From Candidatus Altimarinota bacterium (lineage in GTDB: Bacteria; Patescibacteriota; Gracilibacteria; BD1-5; UBA6164), in the NCBI GenBank assembly GCA_028719245.1, contig JAQUKG010000002.1, positions 1 through 49,227 on the forward strand: a DNA stretch of 49,227 bases, written 5' to 3'. Under the pieces are notes generated by a model. The model was not told the origin of the DNA. It saw only the letters and a program-made list of their open reading frames with translations, and did no database searches. Made by a program: the position numbers and the translations under genes. Positions 1 to 9,471 of the stretch are shown one piece after another; position 1 is the stretch's first letter, and each line of letters starts with the position of its first letter.

Positions 1-198
1 TAATTTATTTTTTAGTTCATTTACTATCAAAGCAGGATTTTTTCATAAATTTTTTGATAATAAAAAAGGTCAAAAACAAAAATCTCAAAGCTCTTTTTTT
101 GGTGGAGTTTCAATAGTTATTTCTTCTAAATTTATATTATATAATTCTAAGATTGTTTGAATTAATATTTTAGAAAGTTTATTTTTAATTAAGTTCAT
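1..198 (-). CDS. argS: Arginyl-tRNA synthetase, N-terminal 66 residues (cut by window edge)
   Basis: Only the amino-terminal end lies here; the gene runs off the left edge. The 66 codons from the ATG at 198 give an all-alpha start followed by PPKKELGDFCFGPFLLSKNL and GKNPALIVNEL. This matches the ArgRS N-terminal additional domain, where a 'P...LGD.......LAK.LGKNP..IA.EL' pattern is usual. That domain contacts the D-loop of tRNA(Arg), and the enzyme charges tRNA(Arg) in the cytoplasm. Three in-frame UGA codons must be read as Gly, including the G of LGD. The gene is divergent from the pilin gene at 354 and shares about 155 bp of AT-rich intergenic DNA with it. The catalytic domain is outside the window, so identity rests on this short domain. 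Confidence 0.75.
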
Positions 199-353
199 TT
201 TATATTTTAAGAAAATATTTTGTTTGATTATATGAATAAGAAAGTAAAAATCAAAAATTTATGCTTTTTGTGTGATTTTAAAATAACATTTTATTTTTAA
301 AAATATTTTATATAATGATTTCAAATATGAGTAATATTTTACTAAAACATAAT

Positions 354-692
354 ATGAAAAAATCAATAACTAAATTCCTCAAATCATTAAAAACTACAAA
401 AGCCTTCACATTAGTAGAACTAATAATAGTAATAACAATAATAGCAATATTAGCAACAATGGCATTTACAAGTTATCAATCATTCACAAAAGATGTAAGA
501 GATAGTAATAGATTATCAACATTAAAACAAATACAAACATGATTAGAAGCATATAATGTAAAGAGTTGATTATACCCACAAACAGAAAGCTGAGTAAATA
601 TAACAGCAAGTTCAAGTATAAAATGAGATTATTGATGAAGTTCGTATCTACAATCGTGCTTTATCAGATTCGGAAATACAAAGTTTATATAA
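354..692 (+). CDS. Type IV pilin-like protein with disrupted C-terminus
   Basis: A 112-residue product with a class III prepilin leader: a Lys-rich start, then KA|FTLVELIIVITIIAILA, cleaved before Phe with Glu at +5, and one hydrophobic helix. It would insert in the membrane and be processed by prepilin peptidase. After about residue 90 the frame leaves the expected path: the +1 frame over 622-705 encodes the end of a LamG/concanavalin-like domain. The gene therefore looks like the remnant of a pilin-LamG fusion that lost its middle by deletion. An in-frame ATG at 315 would add 13 residues, but TATAAT at 311-316 overlaps it and looks like a -10 box, so I prefer 354. The product may still be made, but its last ~20 residues are probably not native. 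Confidence 0.6.
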
Positions 693-705
693 TGCAACAA
701 AATAA
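622..705 (+). pseudogene. Fragment of LamG/concanavalin-like domain, out of frame with pilin
   Basis: In the frame starting at 622 the DNA encodes IIDEVRIYNRALSDSEIQ followed by SLYNATK and TAA at 703-705. This is the signature last strand of LamG-like (Laminin_G_3) jelly-roll domains (D-E-V-R-I-Y-N-R-A-L-S-x-x-E-I). No start codon or upstream domain exists in this frame. The codons CGT, TCG and ATC are unusual for the window, where Arg is nearly always AGA. I infer a deletion or recombination joining a pilin 5' end to a LamG 3' end. Confidence 0.6.
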
Positions 706-726
706 TTTATATATTAAATTACATAT

Positions 727-1179
727 ATGTTTAAATATGAATTAATTAATTTAAAAGATTTTAAAATTAATTTACAAATTATAAATAAGATTTTTTTTAA
801 AATAAACATTTTAATACAAAAAGATCAAAAATGAACTTTAAATATAGTTTTTGTTGATAGTGAAGAAATACAAAATTTAAATAAAGATTATAGAAATATA
901 GATAAAATAACTGATGTTTTAAGTTTTGCTTATTTTGAAGATTTCTCAAATGTAAAAGATGAAGAAGTTGCTTGAGAGTTGATATTTTGTGAAGAAAAGA
1001 TAAAATCACAAGCAATAGAATTTTGACTTTGAGAGGAAAAAGAATTTTATAAACTTTTAATTCATTCTATTTTACATATACTTTGATTTGACCATGAAAA
1101 TGATAATGAATATGAAATAATGCAAAATCTAGAAAATAATATTTGGCAAGAAATATTTGAAAAAAAACAAGAACTATAG
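727..1179 (+). CDS. ybeY: Endoribonuclease / rRNA maturation factor YbeY
   Basis: A 150-residue protein of the UPF0054 family. The diagnostic zinc motif H-x3-H-x5-H is present as HSILHILGFDH near residue 118, with its Gly encoded by UGA. Upstream, the family block '[16 protein letters not shown]' (normally N..YR..D..TDVLSFP) is intact. YbeY is a zinc-dependent single-strand endoribonuclease acting in 16S rRNA 3' processing and ribosome quality control. Length is normal. It leads a plus-strand run; the PrgI gene starts 34 bp after its stop, so co-transcription is possible. No Shine-Dalgarno sequence precedes the ATG. Confidence 0.9.
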
Positions 1180-1213
1180 TATAATGAGGAAAAATATTTT
1201 ATAAATTACAAAA

Positions 1214-1630
1214 ATGCAATATAAAATTCCAGTTCAAATTGAAAATGATGACCCAATAGTTTTATGATTGAGTTTAAAACAACTTATAATTATGATGGTT
1301 TGATGAGCAATGGCTTATTGAACTTTTAATTCTTTAGAGCCAAAAATCTGATGAGAAGTTGCCTTAATTCCAACTATTGTTTTAGTTTTAATTACACTAT
1401 TTATTGCTTTATTTAAACAATACGAAATGACTTTTTTGCCATTTATATTAGCATTACTTAGATTTAATATAAATTTCAAAGAAAGATATTGGATAAAAGC
1501 TGTTGATAGTTTTTCTCCACTTGACATATGAATAATTGTTAATCAAGAAAAAAAAGAAGATAATAATATAGATTTTAAGGATAAAATGGAGAAAATAAAA
1601 TCTCTAGAAGAAAATTTAAATAAAATTTAG
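1214..1630 (+). CDS. PrgI family membrane protein
   Basis: 138 residues starting KIPVQIENDDPIVLGLSLKQ, the characteristic N-terminal block of PrgI-family proteins ('IP..I...D.I..GLT.RQL'). Two hydrophobic segments follow (residues ~25-45 and ~50-70), then a charged C-terminal tail. PrgI-like proteins are inner-membrane components of conjugation-type systems in Gram-positive bacteria and are widespread in CPR genomes next to TraC/VirB4 homologues. Here the next gene, 22 bp downstream, is that TraC-like protein, which supports a role in a type IV secretion-like or pilus-like envelope machine. The actual substrate is unknown. Confidence 0.8.
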
Positions 1631-1652
1631 TTTATAATTTATAGCTTAGAAT

Positions 1653-2360
1653 ATGTCTGTAAAAGCAAGTAAAAAACCAATAGCCGACTCTTCAACTCAA
1701 AGATATTTACCTTTTTCACAAATAAGAGATAATTTAATTATAATGAAAGATTCTTCTCTTAGGGTTGTTTTAAAATGTTCAACCATAAATTTTTTATTAA
1801 AAAGTGCTGAAGAACAAGATTCTATAATTATGAGTTTTCAAAGATTTTTAAATTCTATAGATTTCCCTATCCAAATTATGGTTAGGTCTACAAAATTAGA
1901 TATAGAAGCATATTTAAATAAATTGAAAAATTTAGCTTTAAATCAAACAAATCCTTTACTTCAAAATCAAACTTATGAATATATTCAATATTTAAAAAAA
2001 TTAATAGAGGTAGCACAAATTATGAGAAAAGATTTTTATATAGTTGTTCCAATAGACAATGAATCAGACAATAGTGTTAGGGATTTAAGTTTTATGTGAA
2101 GATTTAAAAATTTTTGGGCTTCAATAAATTGACAAGATGATTTGTTATCCATAAAATATCAAATAAGAAATTTAAATAAAAATAAGAAATTATTAATTGG
2201 AAGGGTTAATAGTATAAGAACTAGTTTAGAATCTATATGAATTAGAGCTCAAGAATTAGATAAATCACAATTAGTAAAATTTTTATGAGATTATTATAAT
2301 CCAACTTTAGAAAATTATAATAATGTAAAAACAAATATAGAAAATTATAATTTAATTTAA
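1653..2360 (+). CDS. TraC/VirB4-like N-terminal domain protein lacking an ATPase domain
   Basis: 235 residues. The N-terminal half has the TraC/VirB4 amino-domain pattern found in CPR: STQRYLPFSQIRDNLIIMKD, SLRVVLKCSTINFLLKS, then FLNSIDFPIQIMVRSTKLD. The C-terminal half is helical and probably coiled. There is no Walker A or B motif, so this is only the membrane-proximal domain of a VirB4-type protein. In CPR the ATPase is often a separate gene, and none is seen in this window. It sits between PrgI and a VirB2/TrbC-like pilin, so the three probably act in one envelope complex. The in-frame UGA at 2097 and later ones must be Gly for the full length. Confidence 0.75.
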
Positions 2361-2377
2361 ATAATAACTTTGATTTT

Positions 2378-2731
2378 ATGGTAAATAAAATAAAATATAT
2401 AATATTTTGATTTTTACTTTCTGTTCATTCTCAAATTTTTGCAACTGATGCTTGAATATTATGATCAAAAAGTGTATCAGATTTAAGAAATTGAAATATT
2501 CATAGTGAAGATATTCCAAAAATGATTAGCTATGCAATTGACTTTTTAATGTGAATTGCTGGAACAATCTCAGTAATTTTTATAATTATAGGATCTTATA
2601 AAATAGCACTATGAACACTAGAATGAGATAAATCAAAATGAAAAGAAACTATTTTTCATGCTATTGCTTGATTTGTTTTAGCTGCTTTAAGTTGGATGAT
2701 TATGAAATTAGTAATTGATAATTTTTCTTAA
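2378..2731 (+). CDS. VirB2/TrbC-like pilin or DUF-type two-TM protein
   Basis: 117 residues. A signal-peptide-like start (positive, hydrophobic, cut near IFA|TD) is followed by a short polar stretch and two long hydrophobic helices: IDFLMGIAGTISVIFIIIGS and the C-terminal HAIAGFVLAALSWMIMKLVI. This signal plus two-helix layout with G-rich helices is that of VirB2/TrbC major pilins of type IV secretion systems. It follows the TraC-like gene by 17 bp. Family assignment is from topology and context, since VirB2 proteins share little sequence. Confidence 0.6.
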
Positions 2732-2753
2732 TTTTAATATTTAATTTATATTT

Positions 2754-3215
2754 ATGAACGATATAATATACAACTGGAGTTTTTCAAATGATAAAAATAG
2801 ATGAAGTATGTGGTATATAATAGCTATTTCTATAATAATTTGACTTATTATTTGGTGATTTCTAACTCGTCAATATGTTATGAGCTTTTTAATAATTCTT
2901 ATAACTTGAGTTTCATTTTTTATAGAAAATAATTCTCAGGAAAATACGGATATTTATATATCAAATTTGTGAATAAAAATAAATTCAAGTTTTTATGATT
3001 TTTCAAAAATAGCTTCTTATAGCTTTATTTATGATTGAGAATATGCTATTTATTTAAGACTTGCTTTAAATCAAAGATGAATTAAGTATTTAGACTTAGA
3101 TATTGATAATAATATAGCTTGAATATTAAAAAATATTTTACCAAATTTTATTTCAGAAGATGAAAAAGCAGAATTAAGTTTTACTGATAAATTAATTAAA
3201 ATTTTAAAATTATAA
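2754..3215 (+). CDS. Conserved membrane protein, two TM segments
   Basis: 153 residues. After a short N-terminus with Trp residues come two adjacent hydrophobic segments (residues ~20-55), then a soluble domain with the pattern 'DIYISNLGIKINSSFYDFSKIASYSFIYD'. This resembles a small conserved CPR membrane family in which two TM helices precede a PH-like beta domain. Function is not known. It ends the plus-strand secretion-like cluster, 22 bp after the pilin-like gene, and is followed 10 bp later by a perfect 40-bp palindromic terminator. Read-through of several UGA codons as Gly is required. Confidence 0.6.
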
Positions 3216-3224
3216 TATATTTAA

Positions 3225-3264
3225 GTATTAAAAAAGGATTTTAATTAAAATCCTTTTTTAATAC
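3225..3264. terminator. 40-bp perfect palindrome, bidirectional terminator
   Basis: The left arm GTATTAAAAAAGGATTTTAA and the right arm are exact reverse complements with no loop bases, giving a 20-bp stem with A and U runs in both directions. It lies between the convergent genes ending at 3215 (+) and 3267 (-), where a shared bidirectional terminator is expected. Confidence 0.85.
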
Positions 3265-3266
3265 AA

Positions 3267-4406
3267 TTAGTAATTTCACATTTCATAATCAAAATTTCAA
3301 CTTTCCTTATCAAAAATATAAATTATTCAATAATCTTTATATTGTTGAAAATCAGTTGGTAGGAAATCTATAAATCACTTTTCATAAAGAATTTTAGCAT
3401 TTATAGCATTAGTTTTATTTTTATCAAAATACTTTTTATTTGCTCTTTCTAAAAATTCTAAATTTAATTCTCTTATAGCTTTGTTTATATAATTCTCACA
3501 ATTATCTCAAGAAACAATTTCTTGTTCTTTTTTTTCATCAAATTTAAAATTTTTATCTCTGGCAAATTGAATATTTTTTATAATACCTCAAGTTAAATCT
3601 TTTGAATTTCTAAAAATTTGAAAAGAAATTCTTTGTAATTCATTTGAAAAATATTCACATACTTTGTCATCTTTTTTCTTTAATGAATCTGCTAAAGTTA
3701 AAAACATCATTATAGATCTTTCTCTATTTCAAGCTTTTCAACTCATTATTGCTGCCATAATTTTAGATCATTCTAGTCAATCTGTATTTGCTGACGAGAC
3801 TTTATAGAAATTAGCTGAAGCAAGTGGATTTTTTAAATAATAATAATATAAAAATGCTTGAGAAAATGGTATATTTGCTGTTTTACAAGGATTTTTATAT
3901 TTTTCATCTGTCCAGATTTTACTTAAATCATTTTCGTCTTTTATTAAATTTATTTTTTTTTCATCACAAAAATTCACAATTCATTTTAATCATATTTTTT
4001 CTGCTTGAGAATTATTTATTTGCCTTTCTTCTAAAGATAAATTTTCATATCTTTCATTATAATTTGGTAATAATAATTGTCATATTAAATAAGGTTTTTC
4101 AAAAAAAGGATTTAATTCAGTTATTAAATCAAGCATACTATACAAATATTTTTTATAATCACTTGATATAGCATTTCATCAAATATATTGAATAGTTTCA
4201 AGCCAATATATATCGGCTCTTAAATTTGAAAATCAAAAAGAGGTATATTTGGCAGTTTGCTTATTTGGTAATAGTTCTGGATGAATTACTATTTGATTTT
4301 TTAGCTGAATATTTTTTATATAATTTAGGTTGTTTATATAAAAAAATCATATTAAACAAGCGAATATTAAAAGTGTAATTAAAACATTTAAAATTCTTTT
4401 TTTCAT
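3267..4406 (-). CDS. Membrane-anchored TPR-like protein, function unknown
   Basis: 379 residues. One N-terminal hydrophobic helix (residues ~5-24, signal or anchor) precedes a long helical, charged domain predicted outside the membrane. The segment SNLRADIYWLETIQYIGGN recalls conserved TPR-like secreted proteins that have an 'ADYYWLRAVQY.G' pattern, and the repeated paired helices fit a TPR/alpha-solenoid, but I cannot name a family with certainty. It is last in a minus-strand group, with the Jag gene 18 bp upstream. Both genes could share a transcript and the palindromic terminator at 3225. No catalytic motif is visible. Confidence 0.5.
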
Positions 4407-4424
4407 AAAAATATTTCTTAAAAA

Positions 4425-4916
4425 CTAAATATCTATTCAATCCATATCTATAGTAATATTTTTATTTTTTTTACAAATATGTAATTTTCTTTCAGCTCAT
4501 TCTCAAATACTTTTTGTAAAAATACTATCATCATTTAAACTACTAACAAAGCCATGAATTTTTTTTCTTTCATAAGAATTAAAAAAAGGTAAAATTACTT
4601 CTTTTCAAGTTTTTGCTATTTGGATTTTCTTTGAAATAAAATCAATTAATTTATCTTCTTTTTTACTTAGATAATCATTAACTTCAAGATGAATAACTAT
4701 ACTTTGTCAATTTATTTTAGACAAGATTCATCTCAAAACAGTTCTAATATCTTCTAAGTTTTTTCAAGAATATCAAATTACCAAAGGAGAATCATTAGTT
4801 TTTATTTTAACATAAAAAATATTTTCATCTTCTTTTAATATTTCTATACTTTCTATATCAATAAGCATTTTATTAAAAAAATCACTTACAATTTGTTTTA
4901 CATTTTCTAATTCCAT
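4425..4916 (-). CDS. jag: Jag/KhpB RNA-binding protein (KH + R3H)
   Basis: 163 residues. The middle carries a KH-like fold with the GxxG-type loop SPLVIGYSGKNLEDIRTVLR (residues ~43-62). The C-terminus has an R3H domain: FFNSYERKKIHGFVSS, followed by TKSIGEGAERKLHICKK, which matches the family 'S.ERR.VH..........T.S.GEG..R.V.I'. Jag/KhpB proteins bind RNA and influence cell-wall synthesis and division. The usual N-terminal Jag_N domain is reduced. In many bacteria it lies beside yidC/rnpA; that context is absent here, though the membrane protein 18 bp downstream could be related. Confidence 0.85.
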
Positions 4917-5000
4917 AATTATTATATTAATATTAATTTATGAATTTGTTATATTTATTTTTCTAAAATTTACAAGTTTTTATAAATTTTTAATTTGTAA

Positions 5001-5025
5001 AAAAAAGAACTTTTTCAAGTTCTTT
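5001..5025 (-). terminator. Intrinsic terminator overlapping a stop codon
   Basis: Read on the minus strand: AAAGAACTT, loop gaaaa, AAGTTCTTT, then a run of T. The stem begins inside the stop codon of the wHTH gene (5024-5026). It separates that gene from jag. Confidence 0.8.
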
Positions 5026-5626
5026 ATAACATATTTTCAGCTCCAAGTTCATCTTTTAAAAATATATTTCAATTTTGTCTTAGTATATTAAATATAAGTT
5101 TATCATTGTATTCCAATCTTTTTTTAAAATCATCTTTTGTAATTATGGCATATTTTATTTTTCTATTAAAAAAGGTTTTAGCCAAGAACTCATTAAAAAG
5201 TATTTTATTTATTTCTCAAATTAGAAAAATATCAACTATATTATTTGTATTTCAAGTAAGTCTTTTTGATAAAGCTTCATTTATTAAAACTAAATTAAGA
5301 CTTGATTGTTCTTTGAAAAATTTTTTAATAGTTTCATAAGGGTTATAAGTTTTTAGAAAAATATTTTTAAATTCTTCAATTAAAAAAAAATTTTTATTCA
5401 AACAAAAAAATTTTTTTTTCGCTTCTTCTCTACTTTTTAAAATATTTAATTCTTCCAAACTATCAAGTTCTCTTTTTATAGAATTAATTTGTTCATCTAA
5501 ATCACGAGACAAAGCTCTCATATGAAATCAATCTGTATTTCAAGATTCATATTCTAAAAAGAACTTTTCAAGTATTTTAGTTCTAGTTTTAGAACCAAAA
5601 AGTTTAGTTAAGTCAAAATTTTTCAT
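5024..5626 (-). CDS. wHTH transcriptional regulator with nucleotidyltransferase-like C-terminal domain
   Basis: 200 residues. Residues ~1-75 form an ArsR/MarR-like winged helix: LFGSKTRTKILEKFF, then 'MRALSRDLDEQINSIKRELDSLEELNIL' as recognition helix and turn, then a wing. The C-terminal half has VDIFLIGEINKILFNEF and KIKYAIITKDDFKKRLEYND, the degenerate nucleotidyltransferase-like domain often fused to such regulators in CPR bacteria and archaea. The Asp pair needed for catalysis is not evident, so it probably acts as a sensor or dimer module rather than an enzyme. Targets are unknown. It is monocistronic, ending in its own terminator. Confidence 0.7.
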
Positions 5627-5704
5627 AAAGTCTTAGATAAAATAGCAATTTTTCAAGATAATATTAGTTTTACAAAAAAAAGCAACTTTTCAAAAATATA
5701 TATA

Positions 5705-7183
5705 TTAATCTTTAACACAACGAACAGAGAAAGCATTATCTTTCCGATAATCATTTTTAAATATTACATTATTCAAAGCATATAATACTATAGCATTAGC
5801 TCTATTTGAATTAATTTCATTAGACCATAAATAAGCATTAGAACCTAACATATTAAAATTTCCATAGTTACGATCCCAAAGCCCTGATAATGGAATTTTA
5901 AGAGCTTTCACTATATTATTTGAAGTAATTTTTGATTGGTTTCATAACCATCAAAGTCAAGAACATGAAGTTCAAGAACAATTTATTCATCAATTTAAAT
6001 CAGTTTCAAGATTTTTAAATTCAATATCATTAGGAAGATGCCATCAAGTTGGACAAGCATTATTTGTTTGAACTGCATTTGCCCGTAAATATAATTTTCA
6101 CCATATATTATTATCTACTCACCGAGTAGAATTAAATGCTTTCTCTTTTGCTGTATAAGTTAAATACAAAGTTGTACATCTATAAGTTGTAGTAGCTCAC
6201 AAATAATTATAACAATTTCAATTATAAACATCTGAAGGTAATCCTGTAGTTCAAAGTATACTATTACATCAAGCCCATATTTTTCATCATATTAGTATAT
6301 CATCATTATCACAACTAGTTAAAGGTATATCTCTCCATTGTGTATAAGTATAGAAACCTTTTACAGGATAAGGAATTCATTGATTTACTTTATCACTTGT
6401 GAAACTTAATAAAATACTTCAGGAATTAGTTTTTCATTCATCTTGTTTATCAACTAAATATTTTTGATCTGGATCTAAAGTGTTTCAATCATAACTTCAA
6501 ATTAAAGTTTTTGGACAATTATCTTTATTATCATAACAAGCTTCTTCATCATAATTTCAAACTATTTTTGTCATATATATATCACTGCCAGTTTTTTTAA
6601 CTGTATAAGCTATATTATAATAATCTCATCATTTATTATTTGTTCACCAAGTTATATTTCATTTTGATTTTGTATAAACTGCATAAATATATCTTCATAT
6701 TCATCTATCAATTAAAGTTCAACTTCAAGACACTTTTACATCTCATAATTCTGGGTCATACAAATCTTTAGATAAATATGCTTTTCAAACAGTAGTCATT
6801 GAAATAGTTCATTTTGCTCATATTTGTCATAAAGTTCAACTTCAATAAACTATTCATCAACCAGCTCAAAAATTTATTCAACTAATTTCTTGTCAGTTAT
6901 ATGAAACATATAAAGTGTTGCTAGGATTTGCAACACTTCAAGTATCATATCACCACATATTTGTAGTTGAATTGTATAAATCAACTGGAGGATATTGTCA
7001 GTTAGAATCTTTATATTGAATTAATGTAGTTTCTATAGTAGAAACATCATTTACTTTTCTTGAAGTAATAGCTTTATCCGTAGCTCAACCGAAATTTTGA
7101 TAAGCGACAACTGAAATAATAGTTAATATTGTTATTACAACTAATAACTCAACTAATGAGAAACCTTTATTATTTAACTCCAT
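5705..7183 (-). CDS. Prepilin-like protein with C-terminal FISUMP domain
   Basis: 492 residues. The start MELNNKG|FSLVELLVVITI is a class III prepilin leader and helix. A long Thr/Asn/Gly/Trp-rich beta region follows (residues ~40-330). The last ~130 residues match the Fibrobacter succinogenes major paralogous (FISUMP) domain: CPTGWHLPNDIEFKNLE, then LSGLWDRNYGNFNMLGSN, YLWSNE and the closing SVRCVKD. The protein should be exported, processed by prepilin peptidase and carried on or near a pilus, displaying the FISUMP domain as a tip or adhesin module. Rare CGG and CGT codons occur in the FISUMP part, unlike the AGA-dominated neighbours, suggesting acquisition of that domain. Most Gly codons here are UGA. 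Confidence 0.8.
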
Positions 7184-7200
7184 AAATTTTTGAAATTATT

Positions 7201-7228
7201 AAATATTATACTACTATGCATAATATTT
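7201..7228 (-). terminator. Hairpin after antiporter gene
   Basis: AAATATTAT and ATAATATTT form a 9-bp stem with a 10-base loop, 47 bp beyond the antiporter stop on the minus strand. It is all A/T in the stem, so the call is modest. It could instead sit in the leader of the pilin-FISUMP gene. Confidence 0.4.
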
Positions 7229-7274
7229 TTTTATATTTAAAAATCAAATCTCAACTTTAGTTTCTTTGTTTTTA

Positions 7275-9413
7275 CTAAATAATTTTTACATCTTTCAATA
7301 TTCATTCTTCTATTTCTTCCATAAATTTTATGTATAATTTTGGAGTTATAATTTCTTTACTAAATAAATCTTTTATAACATTTTCTTCCAATTTCAATAA
7401 GGATTTATCAGCCAGTCTTCATTCAACAATTGAAATTTCACTTTTATGTTTTTGAAAAATTATATCTTTTTTTTCATTTGCAATTATATTAAAATTTTCA
7501 TATAAATCTATTATGGAATCAAACTTCTTTTTATCAAATCAAAAATCAATAGTTGATAAATGTTTTAATTCTTTTATTACTTTTCTTGTAATAATTGCTT
7601 TGGTTCTATTTATAACATAATTATCTATAAAAGTATTTTCATAACCAGAAAAATAATTTACAATTTTTTGAAAAATATCATATTGAGTTTTTTCTCAGAC
7701 AATATCTTTTAGTTGCGGTTTTCATCATTCCAATCTTTCAATTTGTCTATTAATTTTATTAAAAATATATTTAAAGTTTTTTTCTCAAATTTCATTGTAA
7801 GTAAACAAATCTTTTAAATATTGTTTTTCAATTCATAATGCATGAAGAGATAAAGCTTTCACTATAAGTTCATTTCAATTATCTTTTCATTTTAAGTTAA
7901 TAAATTCTTTTAGATATTCAATTGCTATTTTTAATTCGTCTTCATATTTTAGTCTTAAATTATTTACTTCATTTATTGTTAAATAATTCTTTTTGTATAA
8001 ATTATCAAGTTTTTCAAGCATTTTTAAATGAGCTAATATTTTTCATTCTTGATGTTCAAATTCTTCTAATTCATGAAGTTTTGTTGCTCATAATTTTCTC
8101 ATCATTACTCAAATAGTCGTTGCTTTAATGAAAAGAGTAAACATTATACTACCAATTGTAATTACTATTAAAAAATCTTTAATTCAAAAATCAAAGTTCC
8201 ATCAAACTGAATTTTGAAAAGCTTGAATTTTATCATAATTTTTATCTCAAACTCAAGGAACCATTAAAACCATCATTAAAGCTAAAGCTCACCTTAAACT
8301 TCACCAAGATAAAAGGTGTTGCCAATTTTTAGGAATGTTTTCTTCCATTTTTAACTTATTTATTACATAAATCGGAATATAAACACTAACAGCTCTTGCT
8401 AAAATCACTATTATAATAACTATAAAAATAGGAATAATAAATGAATTGAAATTTACTTCTATATGAGACAATATTAATCACATTAATATAAATACAAGTG
8501 AATTAGCAATAAATGCAAAGAATTCCCAAAATTGGTTCATATGAGCTTCAACTTTTGGAGATATTTTATATCTTCAATAATTTCAAATAATTATTCAAGC
8601 GATAGAAGTTGCTATTACTCAAGATATTTTTAATTCAAATCCAAATATGTTAATATGCTCTGAAATAACTTCTGATAATATAAAAGTCAAATGAGCTAAT
8701 ATCATAGTTAATGTTATTTCAGCCATTTCATTATTTCTTATTTTTCAAATAATTTTTGAAAATAAAACTCAAGTAATACTTCAAAAAATTATTCATCAAA
8801 TCATCATAGAACTAAAAGATCAAAATCATTCAACATAAGTCCAAATATTCATTTCTCAACTTAGTATAATTCATAAAACTACTAAAAATAAAGCTAAAGA
8901 AGTTCAATCATTAAATAAACTTTCTCATTCAAAAATTAAAGTTAATCTTCTTGGAGCTCAAATACTTTTAAATATTGATAAAACGGCAACTGGATCAGTA
9001 GCTGAAATTAAACTTCAAAACAATAAACAAACCAAAAACGGTATTTTAAATCATATTAATGGAAAAATAAAATACATTAATAATCAAATAATTATAGCAG
9101 AAATTAAAAGTCAAAATATTGCAAGTCAGCTTATAGATTTCCAGTTTTTTAATATTTGTCTATAATTCATATTATAAGCTGATTCAAATATTAATATTGG
9201 TAAAAACACATAAAAAAGCACATTCGGAGTTAAATCAAAATGATTAATAAAAGAAAAAAGCTCTATTTTTGATAATGGTATAAGTATCAAACCTACTATC
9301 AAAAGTAAAACTGTATAAGGAAAATTTATTTTCTTAGATAAAATATATGTAAAAACTGACATTGCCAACAAAAAGAATAAAGACAATGTAGCACTTAAAA
9401 AAGTAACTTCCAT
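7275..9413 (-). CDS. CPA1-family Na+/H+ (cation/proton) antiporter with long cytoplasmic tail
   Basis: 712 residues. The N-terminal ~400 residues are a string of hydrophobic helices starting LSATLSLFFLLAMSVFTYIL. Diagnostic CPA1/NhaP motifs are visible: SLISATDPVAVLSIFKSIGA and RLTLIFEGESLFNDGTSLAL, where the ATDPVAV and FND acidic residues line the ion-exchange site. A hydrophilic C-terminal tail of about 300 residues, rich in Lys/Glu/Ile, resembles the regulatory tail of NhaP/SOS1-like antiporters. It would exchange cytoplasmic Na+ (or K+) for H+ in the plasma membrane, controlling pH and sodium. It may work alongside the ATP synthase encoded downstream. The two genes are not in one operon. 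Confidence 0.88.
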
Positions 9414-9471
9414 AAAATTATATTAAAAATTAAAACTTTGGAATTATATACTTTTTCTTTTTTAGTCAAAT

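Noticed and set aside
797-1015. Minus-strand frame opposite ybeY
   Set aside because: Shadow of a gene with a diagnostic zinc motif on the plus strand.
5106-5339. Plus-strand frame of 77 codons
   Set aside because: Opposite the wHTH regulator; hydrophobic-looking only because of reversed AT-rich codons.
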